NCBI GenBank assembly: GCA_012931725.1
Contig: CM022944.1
Coordinates: forward strand, 38,166,094-38,230,093
Source: Litsea cubeba
Taxonomy: Eukaryota > Streptophyta > Magnoliopsida > Laurales > Lauraceae
Direction: 5' to 3'
Length of the DNA: 64,000 nt
This document shows positions 52,390 through 63,230 of the stretch, one piece after another. Numbering within the stretch: the first letter of the stretch is position 1; each line of letters opens with the position of its first letter. Made by a program: the position numbers and the translations under genes. The notes under the pieces were generated by a model that ran no database searches, was not told the DNA's origin, and saw only the letters and a list, made by a program, of their open reading frames with translations.

Positions 52390-54330
52390 AGTATTTCTAG
52401 GATTTTAGAGTCAAAGCTCATAAAACCCTAAAAGAATAAAAACAAAGAAAATAAGAGGAAGAACTCAATTGGAGAAAAACGAACCATATAGAAGTGTCGC
52501 TTAGGGCTAGACAACCCGTAAAAAACTAGATTTGTTGCAATATATCGGATGATGTACTATCACAATATATCACCATCAGGTCTTTTTGTATAAAGCACAA
52601 TCCATACAATAAAATTATCTACCATAATAATTCACATGTTCCATGTGCCATGGTTCGAAAGTCAATACTCAGCTTCAGAATTGGATCTTGCAACTACAAG
52701 TTGCTTCTCACCTTCCATGATACTAAATTGCCACCCACCAAGGTATAGTAACCTGTCGTTGAACTTCTGTCAATTTTTATCCTACCCAATATTCATTTGT
52801 CTAGCCTTCTATCGCTAGATGTCCATGTCTTGATTACAAAATTCTTTATCATGGTGATCTTCTAAGATATTTTAGAATTCTATATAAAGCATTCAGATTC
52901 CCCCCACAACACACTTTTTGTACCCGGCTTTCAACATTGTTTCATTGAATCAGTCAAACCAAGTTCAAAAGGACCACTTTAGTGCATATTGATATAGGGC
53001 CTTCTTCAAACAGCACACTTTTCCACTGTAATCTTTTAAAGAGAAAACTCGTGGCAATTCCATATACAATTTTTGAAGTCTCCATGAAAAATGCATTTTA
53101 ACATCCACCTAATATAAAGGTCATCCAAAATTTGTTGCATCAGAGACTATGACACTAGAGAAAATGTTTTTCATAATCCATGCCATATGACTGGTGAATC
53201 CCTTTGCCACTAGCCTTGTCATATATCATTGAATAGTACCATTCAGATTATACTTCTATCCATACACCCATTTGCATCCTATTGCATGCTTCCTTTCCAA
53301 AAGATCAACAATGTCCCATGTATTATTCTTGTCAAGAGCAAGCATCTCTTCCACCATGGCCAACTTCCAATTTAGATCTTCTAAAGCATCACGCACTCAT
53401 GAAAGTGTGTTCTCAGTAAACATTTGAAGGACACAAAGGTTCGAAAAGCTGTTGACAAAAAAATGACAAGACACAATTCTAAATGGGATGGTAAACACAA
53501 ACTTTTCTTTTTTCTAAGAGCAATAGGGAGATCAAGATCATCAACAGGATTACAGGACTCACCTGGTAATGTGGAATCGGTCTCTGAATCTTGGACAACT
53601 GTAGATGATGAGACTGATGAGAGCAATGGTCTCGCAACTCCTTTCCTAAGTGAATAAAATGGTGCGACTATACCTCTCGAGTTTTTTCCTTGAGATTTTT
53701 CTAGGCTCTTTTTCAAAGATTGTCAGCTTCATCTAGCTATTGAAAATACAATGGTGCTAGCACATCTGATGTTAACGATGGAAGATCCCCATATCTATTT
53801 GAATCCTTTATCTGTTGTCCTTCTAGAAACATAAGGGAATATCCTCAAAGAATGTGATGTTCATGCTTGCATAATCTTCCACATGTTCCTGACATGTAAG
53901 TTGCAACACTAGTTACACCTCTTTGGTGTACAAGGGTATCCGACACTTTTTTAGAATAGAGGAAACAGAGGGAGCATAAGGATATAAAAACTGCATTGGT
54001 GACTTTCCCCTAAAGTACAGAATGACATCCGATTGATAAGGAATTCAGCTCCAGGATATCCCAAATCTCTAGATTTTCCTTCAATCCACCCCTTCAAGCT
54101 TCTTCGTATGAGAGTATATCCTACTTGGACAGATGCTTTGATACCATGTTTAAATCGTTGATACAAGGATTTTCATGAGTTTCAGCATCAAAAATAATAA
54201 AAAAAAATCTCTAGAAGACTAAAAACAGAGAAATAAAAAAATGAAGCAAATTTGAGAAAAATGAATCATATAGTGTTTGCGTTGCTTGGGCTGGGAGAGA
54301 GGACACCATCTATATAATGAAAAAGAAAAG
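52390..54330 (-). pseudogene. Degraded Ty1/copia element, minus strand
   Basis: From the right: an LTR-like segment (about 54160-54330); a PBS-like site on the minus strand (tggtatcaaagc, complementary to initiator Met tRNA, about 54134-54145); then pol relics KGIHQSYGMDYE (about 53190), DVKMHFSWRLQKLYMELP (about 53090), and KALYQYALKW (about 53000), resembling the copia RT. On the left, 52430-52500 matches the right LTR segment (shared gagaaaaacgaaccatatag-type text). Internal deletions are large: gag, protease and integrase are not readable. Elsewhere in it no frame is trustworthy. Confidence 0.7.
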
Positions 54331-54899
54331 AAAACTCCCCTCTCCTCTGGATTTCTCTGACTTTCTCAAGAGATTCACCATAAGCGCCTCTCAATTTCAC
54401 CAGATCATATTCCTACCTACTCTTAGAACCACTAAACTTCCACTCTGAATATATTTTCCCTTCCTCCCTACAATTTATCATACCACTCAACCCAAAACCC
54501 AAAGGCCTTCTCCAGCATCCATCTTATCATAACATTACTTACATATCTAGATTCCCAAGTCATCCCAATTCCAACTGAAAAATGAATCAGGAAAGAAATA
54601 AGAATGAAAAAAAATGAAGAATAAAGTAATCAAAATTTTATTGGACTAAACTGAAGAAAGAAATCACCAAAATAAGAAACCCAAACAAATTGGATTGCAA
54701 TCGATTTATCGGAAGATTCAAAAACCGTAACGAAATATTACCTGAAATGTTTTGTCGCATGGGAATCCCGTCTTCTAATCTCTTTCTTCGGTCTTGTGAT
54801 TTCCACAAGAGAGATGCTTTTACTCCTCCGGCTATGAATTGCAGAGAGAAGCCCGCTCTGTGCTTCGATTTTTAATGAAGATTCTTCGATCTAAAGAAA
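54331..54899. other. Intergenic: unassigned
   Basis: No convincing coding signal. A 61-codon open frame at 54690-54875 has no recognisable domain. Confidence 0.4.
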
Positions 54900-55336
54900 A
54901 TAGTAGTCTCAAATGCCTATGTGCTCGATCTTCCGCCAGACATGAATATCAGTTCTACCTTCAATGTCGAAGATCTCACAATTTATCATGGGCATTATCA
55001 AGATGAATCGTTTGGAGAGCAAGATATCCGACTTCCCATAGTTCCAGCTCCTCGAGAAGAAGTTGAAGATGTCTAAGATGACCCGCTAGTGTCCAAAAAG
55101 ACTAGCAGATATCACAAGTTTTTGGTCAAGTGGAAAGGTAAACCATTCTCTGAAGCTACTTGGATCACCGCCACAGACTTTCAGAGACTCAATCCGGATT
55201 TGTACGATAGGTACCAAGCTGACAACTCGCCGAAGTCGAGTTTCTCCAAGCCGGGGAGAGCTAATGCAGGCCAGACCAATGGGCCCTGTTTGAAAGTTTA
55301 TTCCAGGAGGCCCAAAGCCCATAAGTCCCAACAATA
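54900..55336 (+). pseudogene. Ty3/gypsy integrase C terminus with chromodomain
   Basis: Frame from 54906: SNAYVLDLPPDMNISSTFNV, then EDLTIYHGH, the GPY/F-side end of a gypsy integrase; an acidic linker with VPAPREEVEDV; an in-frame TAA at 55074-55076; then DPLVSKKTSRYHKFLVKWKG, the start of a chromodomain, continuing SEATWITATDFQRLNPDL. It ends at the stop at 55335. The aromatic/W residues of the chromodomain fold (FLVKWKG, TWI) are present. Chromoviruses use this domain to steer integration to chromatin. Only the 3' end of the element is here. Confidence 0.88.
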
Positions 55337-55740
55337 AAGAAATTTTCCAAGATTTCTATATCGGCAGTTTCCTATTCTAATAGATTTCTAGAATTAGTAG
55401 ATTTCTTAGAGTTGGCTGATTATTGTAATTAGGCAGTTTCTAAGTTTTCTAGATTTATCAGAATTAGGGAGTTTCTAAAATTATATAGCTTGATTACTAA
55501 AATTATGTAGAGACTCTATTATATAAAGGATGTAATCCCTTCTCTTAGGATATCCAGAAATTTAATGAAAATTGAGAATTCTCAATCGTGTGTTTCTCTC
55601 TTGTCTGTGGTGTGAGACCAAGACATCCTACCCTAAGCCGTTTGGCTTGGAGAATAGCCCGTTGGCTACCTCCTTCGTTCCCTGCGCTGCTTCATATTGT
55701 CTTTAAATCTATATTGATTTTCTAGGTTCACAAGGTTCTA
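55337..55740 (+). repeat. LTR of the chromovirus fragment
   Basis: Follows the polyprotein stop. Contains repeated ttctagaatta-type words, a TATA-like box (ttatataaagg, about 55520-55530) and a leader after it (ttctctcttg). The ends are not defined precisely. Confidence 0.5.
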
Positions 55741-57133
55741 AAGATTTTGAATTTAATTTCAGCTAAGCAGAGTGTTTTGAGTTTAGTAATTGAAATGACG
55801 AAGGAGGTTACTCGGATCTCTTGAAAATAATGGAAGAAATACTTCATCAATATATTATAATCTCCAGAAAGTATAAGAGATAAAAGAACACTTTAAATCA
55901 TGAGTTTCATGCATGCTACCATCAATTTACAGAATCTCTGAGTCTCACAAAGTTAAATGCTTCATTTTGGTTCCCACCAAATTCACTAGATAGTCCATCA
56001 ATTCATGTTGTAGGTAGATTGAAGACTGTAACGTAGTCATATTTATAAATTTACTTAGTTGTCATGGAATTTCCACAAAGGTAAAGCTTCAAGTTAAATC
56101 TTGTAGCAAAAAGTATTACCAACAAGGAGGGAAAAACAAAAACAAAATATTTGGGTTTTCTCATTATTTTCTTGCATCTCATCAGTCTGTTTAATGTTTT
56201 GATATATCACTCTAGTCCCTGCTGTTCCACATTGCTGAGTTCCACTGGTTAACACATTGCTACAATGCTGGTTGCTGACTCAGGTTACCAGATTGCTTTG
56301 GTGGCAGTAGAATTTGTTGTGTAGAGCTTTGGTGAACAATGTATATTCTGATACCTTTTCCAATATAGTCTTTTTGTAGTATTTATAGGTGAAGCTTTCT
56401 ATCAGAGTCTATTTCATTCATCCACCATAGGCTTTTACATTTTTCAGGTCAATTAACTTTATTTCTCACTTTTAAGCATGTCAATTCTGCATCTATTACT
56501 TGTGATGCAACAGCACAACTTAGGGCAGTGTGTGGTGTTGGACATGTAAAGGACTTAATGACGCTGACAAATCACAAATAAACGTAGCATCAATATTGCC
56601 TTACATGCAACAATAACAGAAGGTAAATACTTAAAAAACCTAGACCAAAAATAAATAATAATAATACCATAATTCAAATGACCAGCTAATAGATCGAACC
56701 AAAATAAATACTTCAAATGCATAAATCAGAAAGAATAACCACAAAACTCCTATAACAAGGCATTTCTATTAAAAGCTGATTACAGCAGACTGGCTATGAC
56801 TTGGAACAGGTTAAATCAGCTTGTGAGGACTAGATTGTTTACATCAGCATTTCCATTCTTAAATAAATTCAAATGACAAGATTATGTAAAAAGTCTGCCC
56901 TGGAATTGCAACCAACTCCAAACCGAAGAAGCACAACAGTTCAGTGACCCTCTTCAGATAAGTCCCACACCTTTTAGCTGTCCAATATTCCATTCCCTCA
57001 TGTACAAATCACTACCATCCTTGCATTCTTCATGCACACCCCTCCACTTCCCAAAACATACCCAAAAAAATCACTCATTCCTCTCCAAGCTAGAAGTTTG
57101 GTCCTTGTGCCTGCTATTTCCAATTCCCTCCCC
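55741..57133. other. Region upstream of the HMA-domain gene
   Basis: AT-rich with no supported gene. The last few hundred bases (about 56900-57133) are richer in C and contain a pyrimidine-rich leader-like stretch before the ATG at 57134; they probably include promoter and 5' UTR, though no TATA box can be fixed. Confidence 0.4.
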
Positions 57134-57366
57134 ATGGTTCCTGAATTAGAGGTATGTCTCTTCAACCTTGCCTTCTACATCTCATGTTTCTTCAGATATC
57201 ATTAACATGGTTTGCTATTTTTCTCATTGATTTACTTCCTAATCTCATATGGGTTTTTGGGTGTTTGTAAAAAAAACGCAGAAGCCTAGGGTCACTGAGA
57301 TACAGGTTAGAATAGACTGTAATGGCTGTGTACAGAAAATCAAGAAGGCATTGCATGGAATTAATG
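57134..57366 (+). CDS. Heavy-metal-associated (HMA) domain protein, first two exons
   Basis: Exon 1 is 57134-57151 (MVPELE, donor GTATGT). Exon 2 is 57282-57366 (acceptor aaaacgcag, donor GTAACA): KPRVTEIQVRIDCNGCVQKI and KKALHGIN, with a split Gly codon. This is the first half of a plant HMA domain, with the metal-binding CxxC at Cys19 and Cys22. Related plant proteins (HIPP-like, often isoprenylated) bind metal ions and act in metal handling or at membranes. A third exon should encode the rest of the domain and tail. I cannot find it in the remaining 6.6 kb, which is full of transposons, so it is either outside the window or lost. The next bases after GTAACA read open for 40 codons, but that is intron or read-through. 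Confidence 0.82.
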
Positions 57367-58250
57367 GTAACAAATCATTAACAACATTTTTTTCAATCAC
57401 TGATGAAGTTGTTAGCCCATTAATTCAATTAACTAGAACTGATTCATTCACTAATGTTTCTAACTATTTGATTCCCTATTGGGTTTGAACCCACAGTGAA
57501 ATACACCTTGTTCATGCACATCTGACAAGAAATTTGAGGCCTCATTCTTCGGTGTTCGGCAATTTGGGATTAAACTCACCTCTGCAAACACCCCAATTCA
57601 GCAATGGAGCAGCAGAAGAAGGTCTCCAATTCTGATGCCCAAACTCACAAACCCACATGGTAAACAAGAAAAAAATTGAGAATCTCCAATTCCGTTACTT
57701 CAGAAAGAGTCCCCAATTTCTCAAAGCAAGGATCTCCAATTCAAATAAAACAACATCCACGCATAAAACAAAATAAAAAAAAATCGAATTTAGTTCCACA
57801 AAGGAACTCGGCACAAACCCATTTCACCAAATTTATTTAATAGGATAACCCATGGCTTTAGAATGAATAAAATTGGAAAAAAAAAGTCTTTGATTTCCTG
57901 TAAATCTGAAGTATAAAGAGGTAAAGAAGATAAACGTTCGAGACGGGGAAAAAGACGAAGGTAACGTGATCATGCCTTGGCCAAAAGAAGAGGGAGAAAC
58001 GCAGCGGCAAGAAGAAAGAAACCCAGCGGCGAAGGAACCCGAGGATTCGTACTTTAACAGAGAGCTGCAGCTGCTGTGATGATTTTGACTGAGAACGTTT
58101 TGAGAGAGGAGGCTGCAGCTAGGGTAGGATTTTCGCCGAGAAAGGTCCAACGAGAGAGGCGAGAGAGGATAGTTTTACGTGGGAGAGGATTTTCGTTGGA
58201 AATAAATCACCGTCTAAAGGGTACTTTTGTCTCAAAAACGTAACCTCCGC
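57367..58250. other. Intron or downstream region of the HMA gene
   Basis: 57520-57780 repeats the word tctccaattc several times. 57950-58200 is G/A-rich and gene-like in composition (many gagagagg, gcagc), with no recognisable protein on either strand. It ends with CTCTTTGTT at 58251-58259, the left target site of the MULE. Confidence 0.45.
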
Positions 58251-58259
58251 CTCTTTGTT

Positions 58260-58842
58260 GAGAGCTGCTACCTACACACGATAAACACCTCTTCACACAC
58301 TGCTTTTTTTAATAAAAAAAAAAAGTTCTTAAACTATCCCCCTCCCTCTTCCTCTCCCTCTCCCTCTCCTTCCCTCTCCCTCTCAGCCAGCCGCCCCCTC
58401 CCTCTCAGCCAGCCGCCCCTCCGCCCAACCTCGCCGCCCTCCGCCTACGACCGACCCTTCTCCCTGCTCGTCGCCGGTCGCCGCCCGCCCATCCTCTCCC
58501 TTTCCTCTCCTTCTCCCTCTCCCTCTTTCCCTCTCCCCCTACCCCTCCCTATCTCGTCAACCTCATTCATCTCTCATTCCTAATCATTTGTGATTTTTAA
58601 GTAATGGACAAGCAAAAATGGTGGTTTTCGAAGATTTGAAGCAAATTAAGAGATGTTAAAAAAAAATTGTCATAGAAGACGAAAGCTTGGCGAATCCAAT
58701 TCGTTCGGCCCCTGTGTCGCCGAACAATCTCGATTTGTTTGGCCGCTTAGGGCCGAACATGTTATGGCGAGGGGTAGTTTAGGGATTTTTTTTTAAATGC
58801 AGTGTATAGAGAGCCTTTTGTAGTGTGTAGGTAGCCACTCTC
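58260..58842 (+). mobile_element. Non-autonomous MULE, 583 bp
   Basis: Flanked by an exact 9-bp duplication, CTCTTTGTT, at 58251-58259 and 58843-58851. The left end GAGAGCTGCTACCTACACAC and the complement of the right end (GAGAGTGGCTACCTACACAC) form inverted repeats of about 55 bp that continue to cacactgc / tacactgc. The interior is C/T-rich and GC-rich (58335-58560, with ctctcagccagccgcccc repeated), unlike its surroundings, and may be captured sequence. The open frame across it is low-complexity Ser/Pro and is not called as a gene. Confidence 0.88.
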
Positions 58843-58851
58843 CTCTTTGTT

Positions 58852-59600
58852 TTTGAGGGTTTCTAAATACACTGCGATTTGAACCCTTCACACATTGATT
58901 TTTTTTTTAACTTTTTTAATACATTTATATCCCTATATGAAAAGACCAACAATGACAATCACATTTGACACCTAAACCTCTAATTTCTCTTTACACACCG
59001 TCCCATTTCACTTTCATCATTCCATTCCCATTATTGTTGTTCCTCCCATTCCAAATCCTCATCTATATTCCCTTCACATCACCATCTTTCCATTTATCAC
59101 ATTCTACTCTCCCATCATATCCCACCATTGTCAGACACATTACTTCTTAGTGAAACCTCACTCTCAATATCCTTTTTTTTTTTGACTAATGGATGAGCAA
59201 ACTAACAATCAAAATGTAGTTCTCGAACATAATAGCAGTGAGAATGTGAGTTTTTGTGTGTTTTTTTTCTATTTCCAGCATTTTTCGAAGCTTGTAAAGC
59301 CTTTTTTATTTTTTGTTGCCGTGAAACGTTCAGACTTTCAGTGCAGAACAAACTGCCAATGTTCAGCCGTATCTGGCTGAACAAAAACTTTATATTCAGC
59401 CGAAGAGGGCCGAATGAAACGATTCTGTTCAGCCATATATGGCTGAACGTAAAATGTTTGCTCAACAAGATACTACCGAACAGTGGCAATTTATTCTCAA
59501 TTTCTAGGAAATATGTTCCTCCCTCCTTTCTAATCAATCAATGCTTTAATGTAGGATGTTGTGTCTACACAGTGTAGTCAAGTTCGCTCCGAATGCGTAG
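58852..59600 (+). repeat. Region of short hairpins, related to the MULE interior
   Basis: It has a poly-T/CT-rich left half and an aatggatgagcaaac segment (59185-59203) resembling aatggacaagcaaaa (58601-58616) in the MULE. From 59355 to 59480 there are repeated inverted words gttcagcc...ggctgaac, each able to form a short stem. It may be a second, decayed MULE into which the first inserted. A spliced fragment at 59560-59640 and 59746-59900 (SHEFNTEE, GHPTLSIANKWRQFHH) hints at a MULE-type protein but is not certain. Confidence 0.4.
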
Positions 59601-59900
59601 TGGACTATAGTCATGAATTTAACACTGAAGAGGTAAGAAATATAGTTGAATTATATTTAAAATGAACGTTATAAGTTATTATCATCTTATTTAATTCCAT
59701 TATGTGCATATATTTACTAACAAATTCTTTGTTTTTTTTTTTTAGGTATTCTTGGTCCCAGGTCATCCTACTCTGTCGATTGCAAACAAGTGGCGACAGT
59801 TTCATCATACTTGTGCCCAAGGATGGGAAACCATGTACCATTACCGGATACAACGTTTTAAAGAAATTGTCACTTCTGACGTAGCCACATGTGAGACGAT

Positions 59901-60192
59901 AGAGTTGGAATGAGGCGATCACGCTATGTCATAAACTGATAAGCCACTGTTGGAAATAGGTGGGCCTCTAGGAAAGGTTTCAAAACTTTTGACCCACTTG
60001 ATGCAGGGATAAACTATCCAGAAGGCTACCAAAAATCAATCCAAGATGCGTACCCTCAATCTCAGCCATCATGATTAGTAAATAACTCTATCTAGAAGAT
60101 AGAAATAACAACTAACAAGCATCAAATAAATCAACGACATGCAAGGAAGTAGATTATACCTTTTGGAACTCGGTTATGCTCTAATACAGAAG
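59901..60192 (-). pseudogene. Copia 5' internal region (PBS and gag start)
   Basis: On the minus strand, tgtattagagc (about 60185-60195) resembles the Met-tRNA primer-binding site tggtatcagagc. Downstream on the minus strand an ATG opens MAEIEGTHLGLIFGSLLDSL (about 60072-60010), a plausible copia gag start, closed by stops within 30 codons. Confidence 0.45.
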
Positions 60193-61791
60193 TTGCTGTC
60201 TTTCTTTGATGATGAAACTCTTTCACTTATCAAATAGGTATCTCCAAGACCTCTTGATCTTCCACGCTATGACCCGTATCATATTCTCTCTTCTCAAGAA
60301 GATAGTGAGATCTCCAAGAGAAAAACTATTAAGAACTCAAAGGAGGAAGTAGAAGAGGGAAGAGAGAAGAAGTATGTGCAACTGTTGCACACAATGATGC
60401 TGGGCGTGCAACACTTGCACAAAGGAATTATGGGCGTGAATTCCAAGGAGGAATAACATCTATCAGTCTAGCCCTATATCTCCTATATTTATAGCACAAA
60501 GCCTCCTTCTCTTTCTAATTGAAATAGAAGTCTCACTTCTTTAACAATTAGTAACTCTCTTCTTTTACTAATTAAAATAGAAGTCTTACTTCCACAATAA
60601 TTAGTAACTTATTAAATCATCATTAGAAGTCTCATTTCAAATATGATTAGTATCTTTCTAATTCATTTCTAATTAAAATAGAAGTCTCACTTCTACTAAA
60701 ATTAGTAACTTTACTATTACCACTATTAGAAGTCTCACTTCAAATGGAAATAGTAACTTTCCTTTTAGATTTTAACTAGAATTAATATTTTAATAATTGG
60801 GCTAGCGTGGGGACCACTAGGGATTCCTTAGAAAGCTGACTGCAACTGGGACTCGCGACCCCACATCATCATGTGCAATCCGGGGCTCCGGGCTCACAAT
60901 TAATTACAAATAACTCCGCTATATAAATGCAATTGAACTCCAGTCTTAGGAATATTACATAGAAGACCCTAAACTTCCACATTACCACATGTAAGCCCCT
61001 CTATCAATATCCATGGATTAATTGGACCTGTCTTCCAAACTAAATCCAAATCTTATTATCCTTGAGCCCCAATTAATTATCATAATCATAGGTACCTTTC
61101 CAATTAACTCTTAATCGAAATGGGTGCGCACTTACCAATGATAGATCCACTAATTGGCACAAGGGGATATTAGAGATTGATTCCATCTTGACCATTGAAT
61201 ATTCCCACAGCTCTACTACCACGTACCCAAATCACCGAGGTGTTGACCTACAGTTGGCCTCACTCATTGGTGACTCAAAGCAAATGAATAGATAGAAACT
61301 TGAGTTCATTAATGTCTCAGGATTGAGAGCTTACTGTTAAGTAATTATGAGAGCAGATCTTAAAAGTAAAGACAGTGTTTATAAAGTGCTTCTCACGGTC
61401 CTTCAATACATCCAATGTACCAGCACTATGATCCAGAATCTTTCATTCTGATGATCGAGACAAATCACACTATCTCATAGTGATCAAAGTGTTGCAACCT
61501 TGTCAGTATGAAATGTCCAGTCTCATCACTGGTTGTGAAGATATTTAAGTATAAGATTTGCTACACATGTCTCATGTACATAGGATCTCATCCATACACA
61601 TGTGTTACATCTAATATACTTGTGGACTCCGGTTCATCTCATGAACCATCATGTCATTCGTATTAGTTATGTGCAAGTATATAATAAATCACAATTCATC
61701 TCATGAAAGGAAAGCATAAATATATATTGATAAATAAAGAAATTAATCAATTTATTATATCATTTACTGGATTGAGTCCATAAAACTAATA
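60193..61791 (-). repeat. Copia LTR (same family as 15005-16312), minus orientation
   Basis: Minus-strand start is next to the PPT (aagtgggaga, 61792-61801). Homology to 15005-16312 covers about 1.3 kb in reverse orientation; the last 125 bp toward 60193 are present only here. It is one LTR with pol on its 5' side and a PBS-like site on its 3' side. Confidence 0.75.
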
Positions 61792-63020
61792 ATCTCCCAC
61801 TTGGACTCAATGATAGTTAGGGTTGCATCTCATGCCCATCCCGTTTACATACCGCTCAAAGACTATGGTAGTCAAAAGCTAAGTAAAGGGATCTACCAGA
61901 TTGTTTGCAGAGTCTATCTTGGTGATCGTACATCACCTCTCTGTATAATCTGTCTGACTATGTATAACTTCCTCTGTACATGCTTTTTTATTAAGTTCTT
62001 CCTTTGAAAATGAATATGTCCCTTCTTAAGAACCTGTGTCCCTTTTTATATAGTCTCATAACTCCCGTTACTTATATGGTGGCTACTGTTCTAAGGAGTA
62101 TGGAGAGGAGAGGGGAAGAATGTGAAGATGGTGAAAAAGGTAAAAAAAAATTAGGATTTTGGGCTTTTTAAATAATATCGGCCAATATTTAGATCTCGGT
62201 AATTCTGAGATGACGACCATATCGGCCGATATATCCCGAGATTTTGGGGATATATGAGGTCGAATCGCCAAGACCGATATCTCAATGAGATATCGGCTCG
62301 GTATCGGTCAGTTTTTAAACCATGCTGCCAAATATACCGCTCTAAGTTCCATAAGGAGTCTTTTGAGCCAATTTGCTTCCTTAGCTGCTTCTCAAGCGTC
62401 TATAGCATAAACACATACCTAGCTAGAAGTTGATTTCCTGGAATCCTGATCTGACTAGAAGTCAGTATCTATGCATCCGACTGGAATCAACTCATCACTG
62501 CCGTAAATCAACATGTGATCTCTAGTCCTTCTCAAGTATTTGAGAACACATCTTACAGCAGTCCAATGATAAGGACCTGGGATAGACTGATATCTGCTGA
62601 CTAGGCCCATTGTGTGACAGATATCCGGTCTAGTACAAAGCATAGCTTACCGTACCAGTACCTTATCTATGTACGCATCTTGGGATAAGCCTATCATCCT
62701 ATTATTCTGGTCTCAATGGAAATTGATCCCTAGGATGTAGCTGATTTTTCCAAAGTCCTTTATATCAAAAGTCTTAGCCAACCAAAACATTTTTTGTTGA
62801 CGATATCCCCATGTCACTCCATAGGAGAAAGATGGCGTCGACATATAATACTAAAAAAACTACCCTGCCTTCTTGACTTTTCATGTACACACATGACTTA
62901 TCCGGATTCTGACAAAAATCAAATGACTTGATTGCCTTGTCAATACGGATGTTCTTATTTCGGGATACCTGCTTGAATCCATAAATGGACTTATGCAGCT
63001 TGCAAACTCAAACAGGTATA
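61792..63020 (-). pseudogene. Ty1/copia RT-RNase H fragment, minus strand
   Basis: From the right: LHKSIYGFKQVSRNKNIRID (about 62998-62939), then FDFCQNPDKSCVYMK and VVFLVLYVDAIFL (about 62862-62824; the catalytic YVDD box is YVDA here), then LCTRPDICHTMGLVSRYQSI (about 62643-62575), YLRRTRDHMLIYGSDELIPVG and an EAAKEANWLKRLL-like RNase H segment (about 62400-62340). An insertion of about 340 bp (61985-62325) follows, and then the RNase H end and PPT (61980-61792). Stops are frequent. Confidence 0.85.
61985..62325 (-). mobile_element. MITE with atatcggccgatat motifs inside the copia fragment
   Basis: The block lies between two copia RNase H segments that should be adjacent. Its right half is packed with tatcggc / gccgata words (62180-62310) and ends gtttttaaaccatg. 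The motifs resemble, but are not identical to, the subterminal cgatacg motifs of the hAT at 16569-22151. Its left border is uncertain and no target duplication was found. Confidence 0.6.
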
Positions 63021-63065
63021 GATTGTGTGAAGGGAGTAACTTGATTGTAGGTAGGTCAAGAGTCT

Positions 63066-63230
63066 CAAGGCGTAGCTCAGTTGGCCTAGGACCACGGTTT
63101 TCCCCTGGAGGTTGTAGGTTCGAAACTGTACTACCACATTGGGGCTACAAAGGAGTTTACCTGGCTTCCCTTTGGGCTCGGAGGGATTAGTCCATCCAAT
63201 AGGTTAGAAATCCTTAAAAAAAAAAAAAAA
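63066..63230 (+). repeat. tRNA-derived SINE, copy 2
   Basis: It has pol III boxes tagctcagttgg (A, 63073-63084) and ggttcgaaact (B, 63118-63128), then a non-tRNA body shared with 13745-13905, and ends in a 15-base A run (63216-63230). It is not a tRNA gene: the acceptor and T stems are not closed by a 3' half of the right length. Confidence 0.85.

Noticed and set aside
53381..53716. 111-codon minus-strand open frame
   Set aside because: It lies inside a degraded copia element and crosses frames of the pol relic; not a host gene.
58227..58583. 118-codon Ser/Pro-rich protein
   Set aside because: Low-complexity CT repeat spanning the border and interior of a MULE; no domain.
63066..63140. tRNA gene
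   Set aside because: A and B boxes are present but the cloverleaf is not complete, the sequence continues into a SINE body with an A tail, and a second diverged copy exists.
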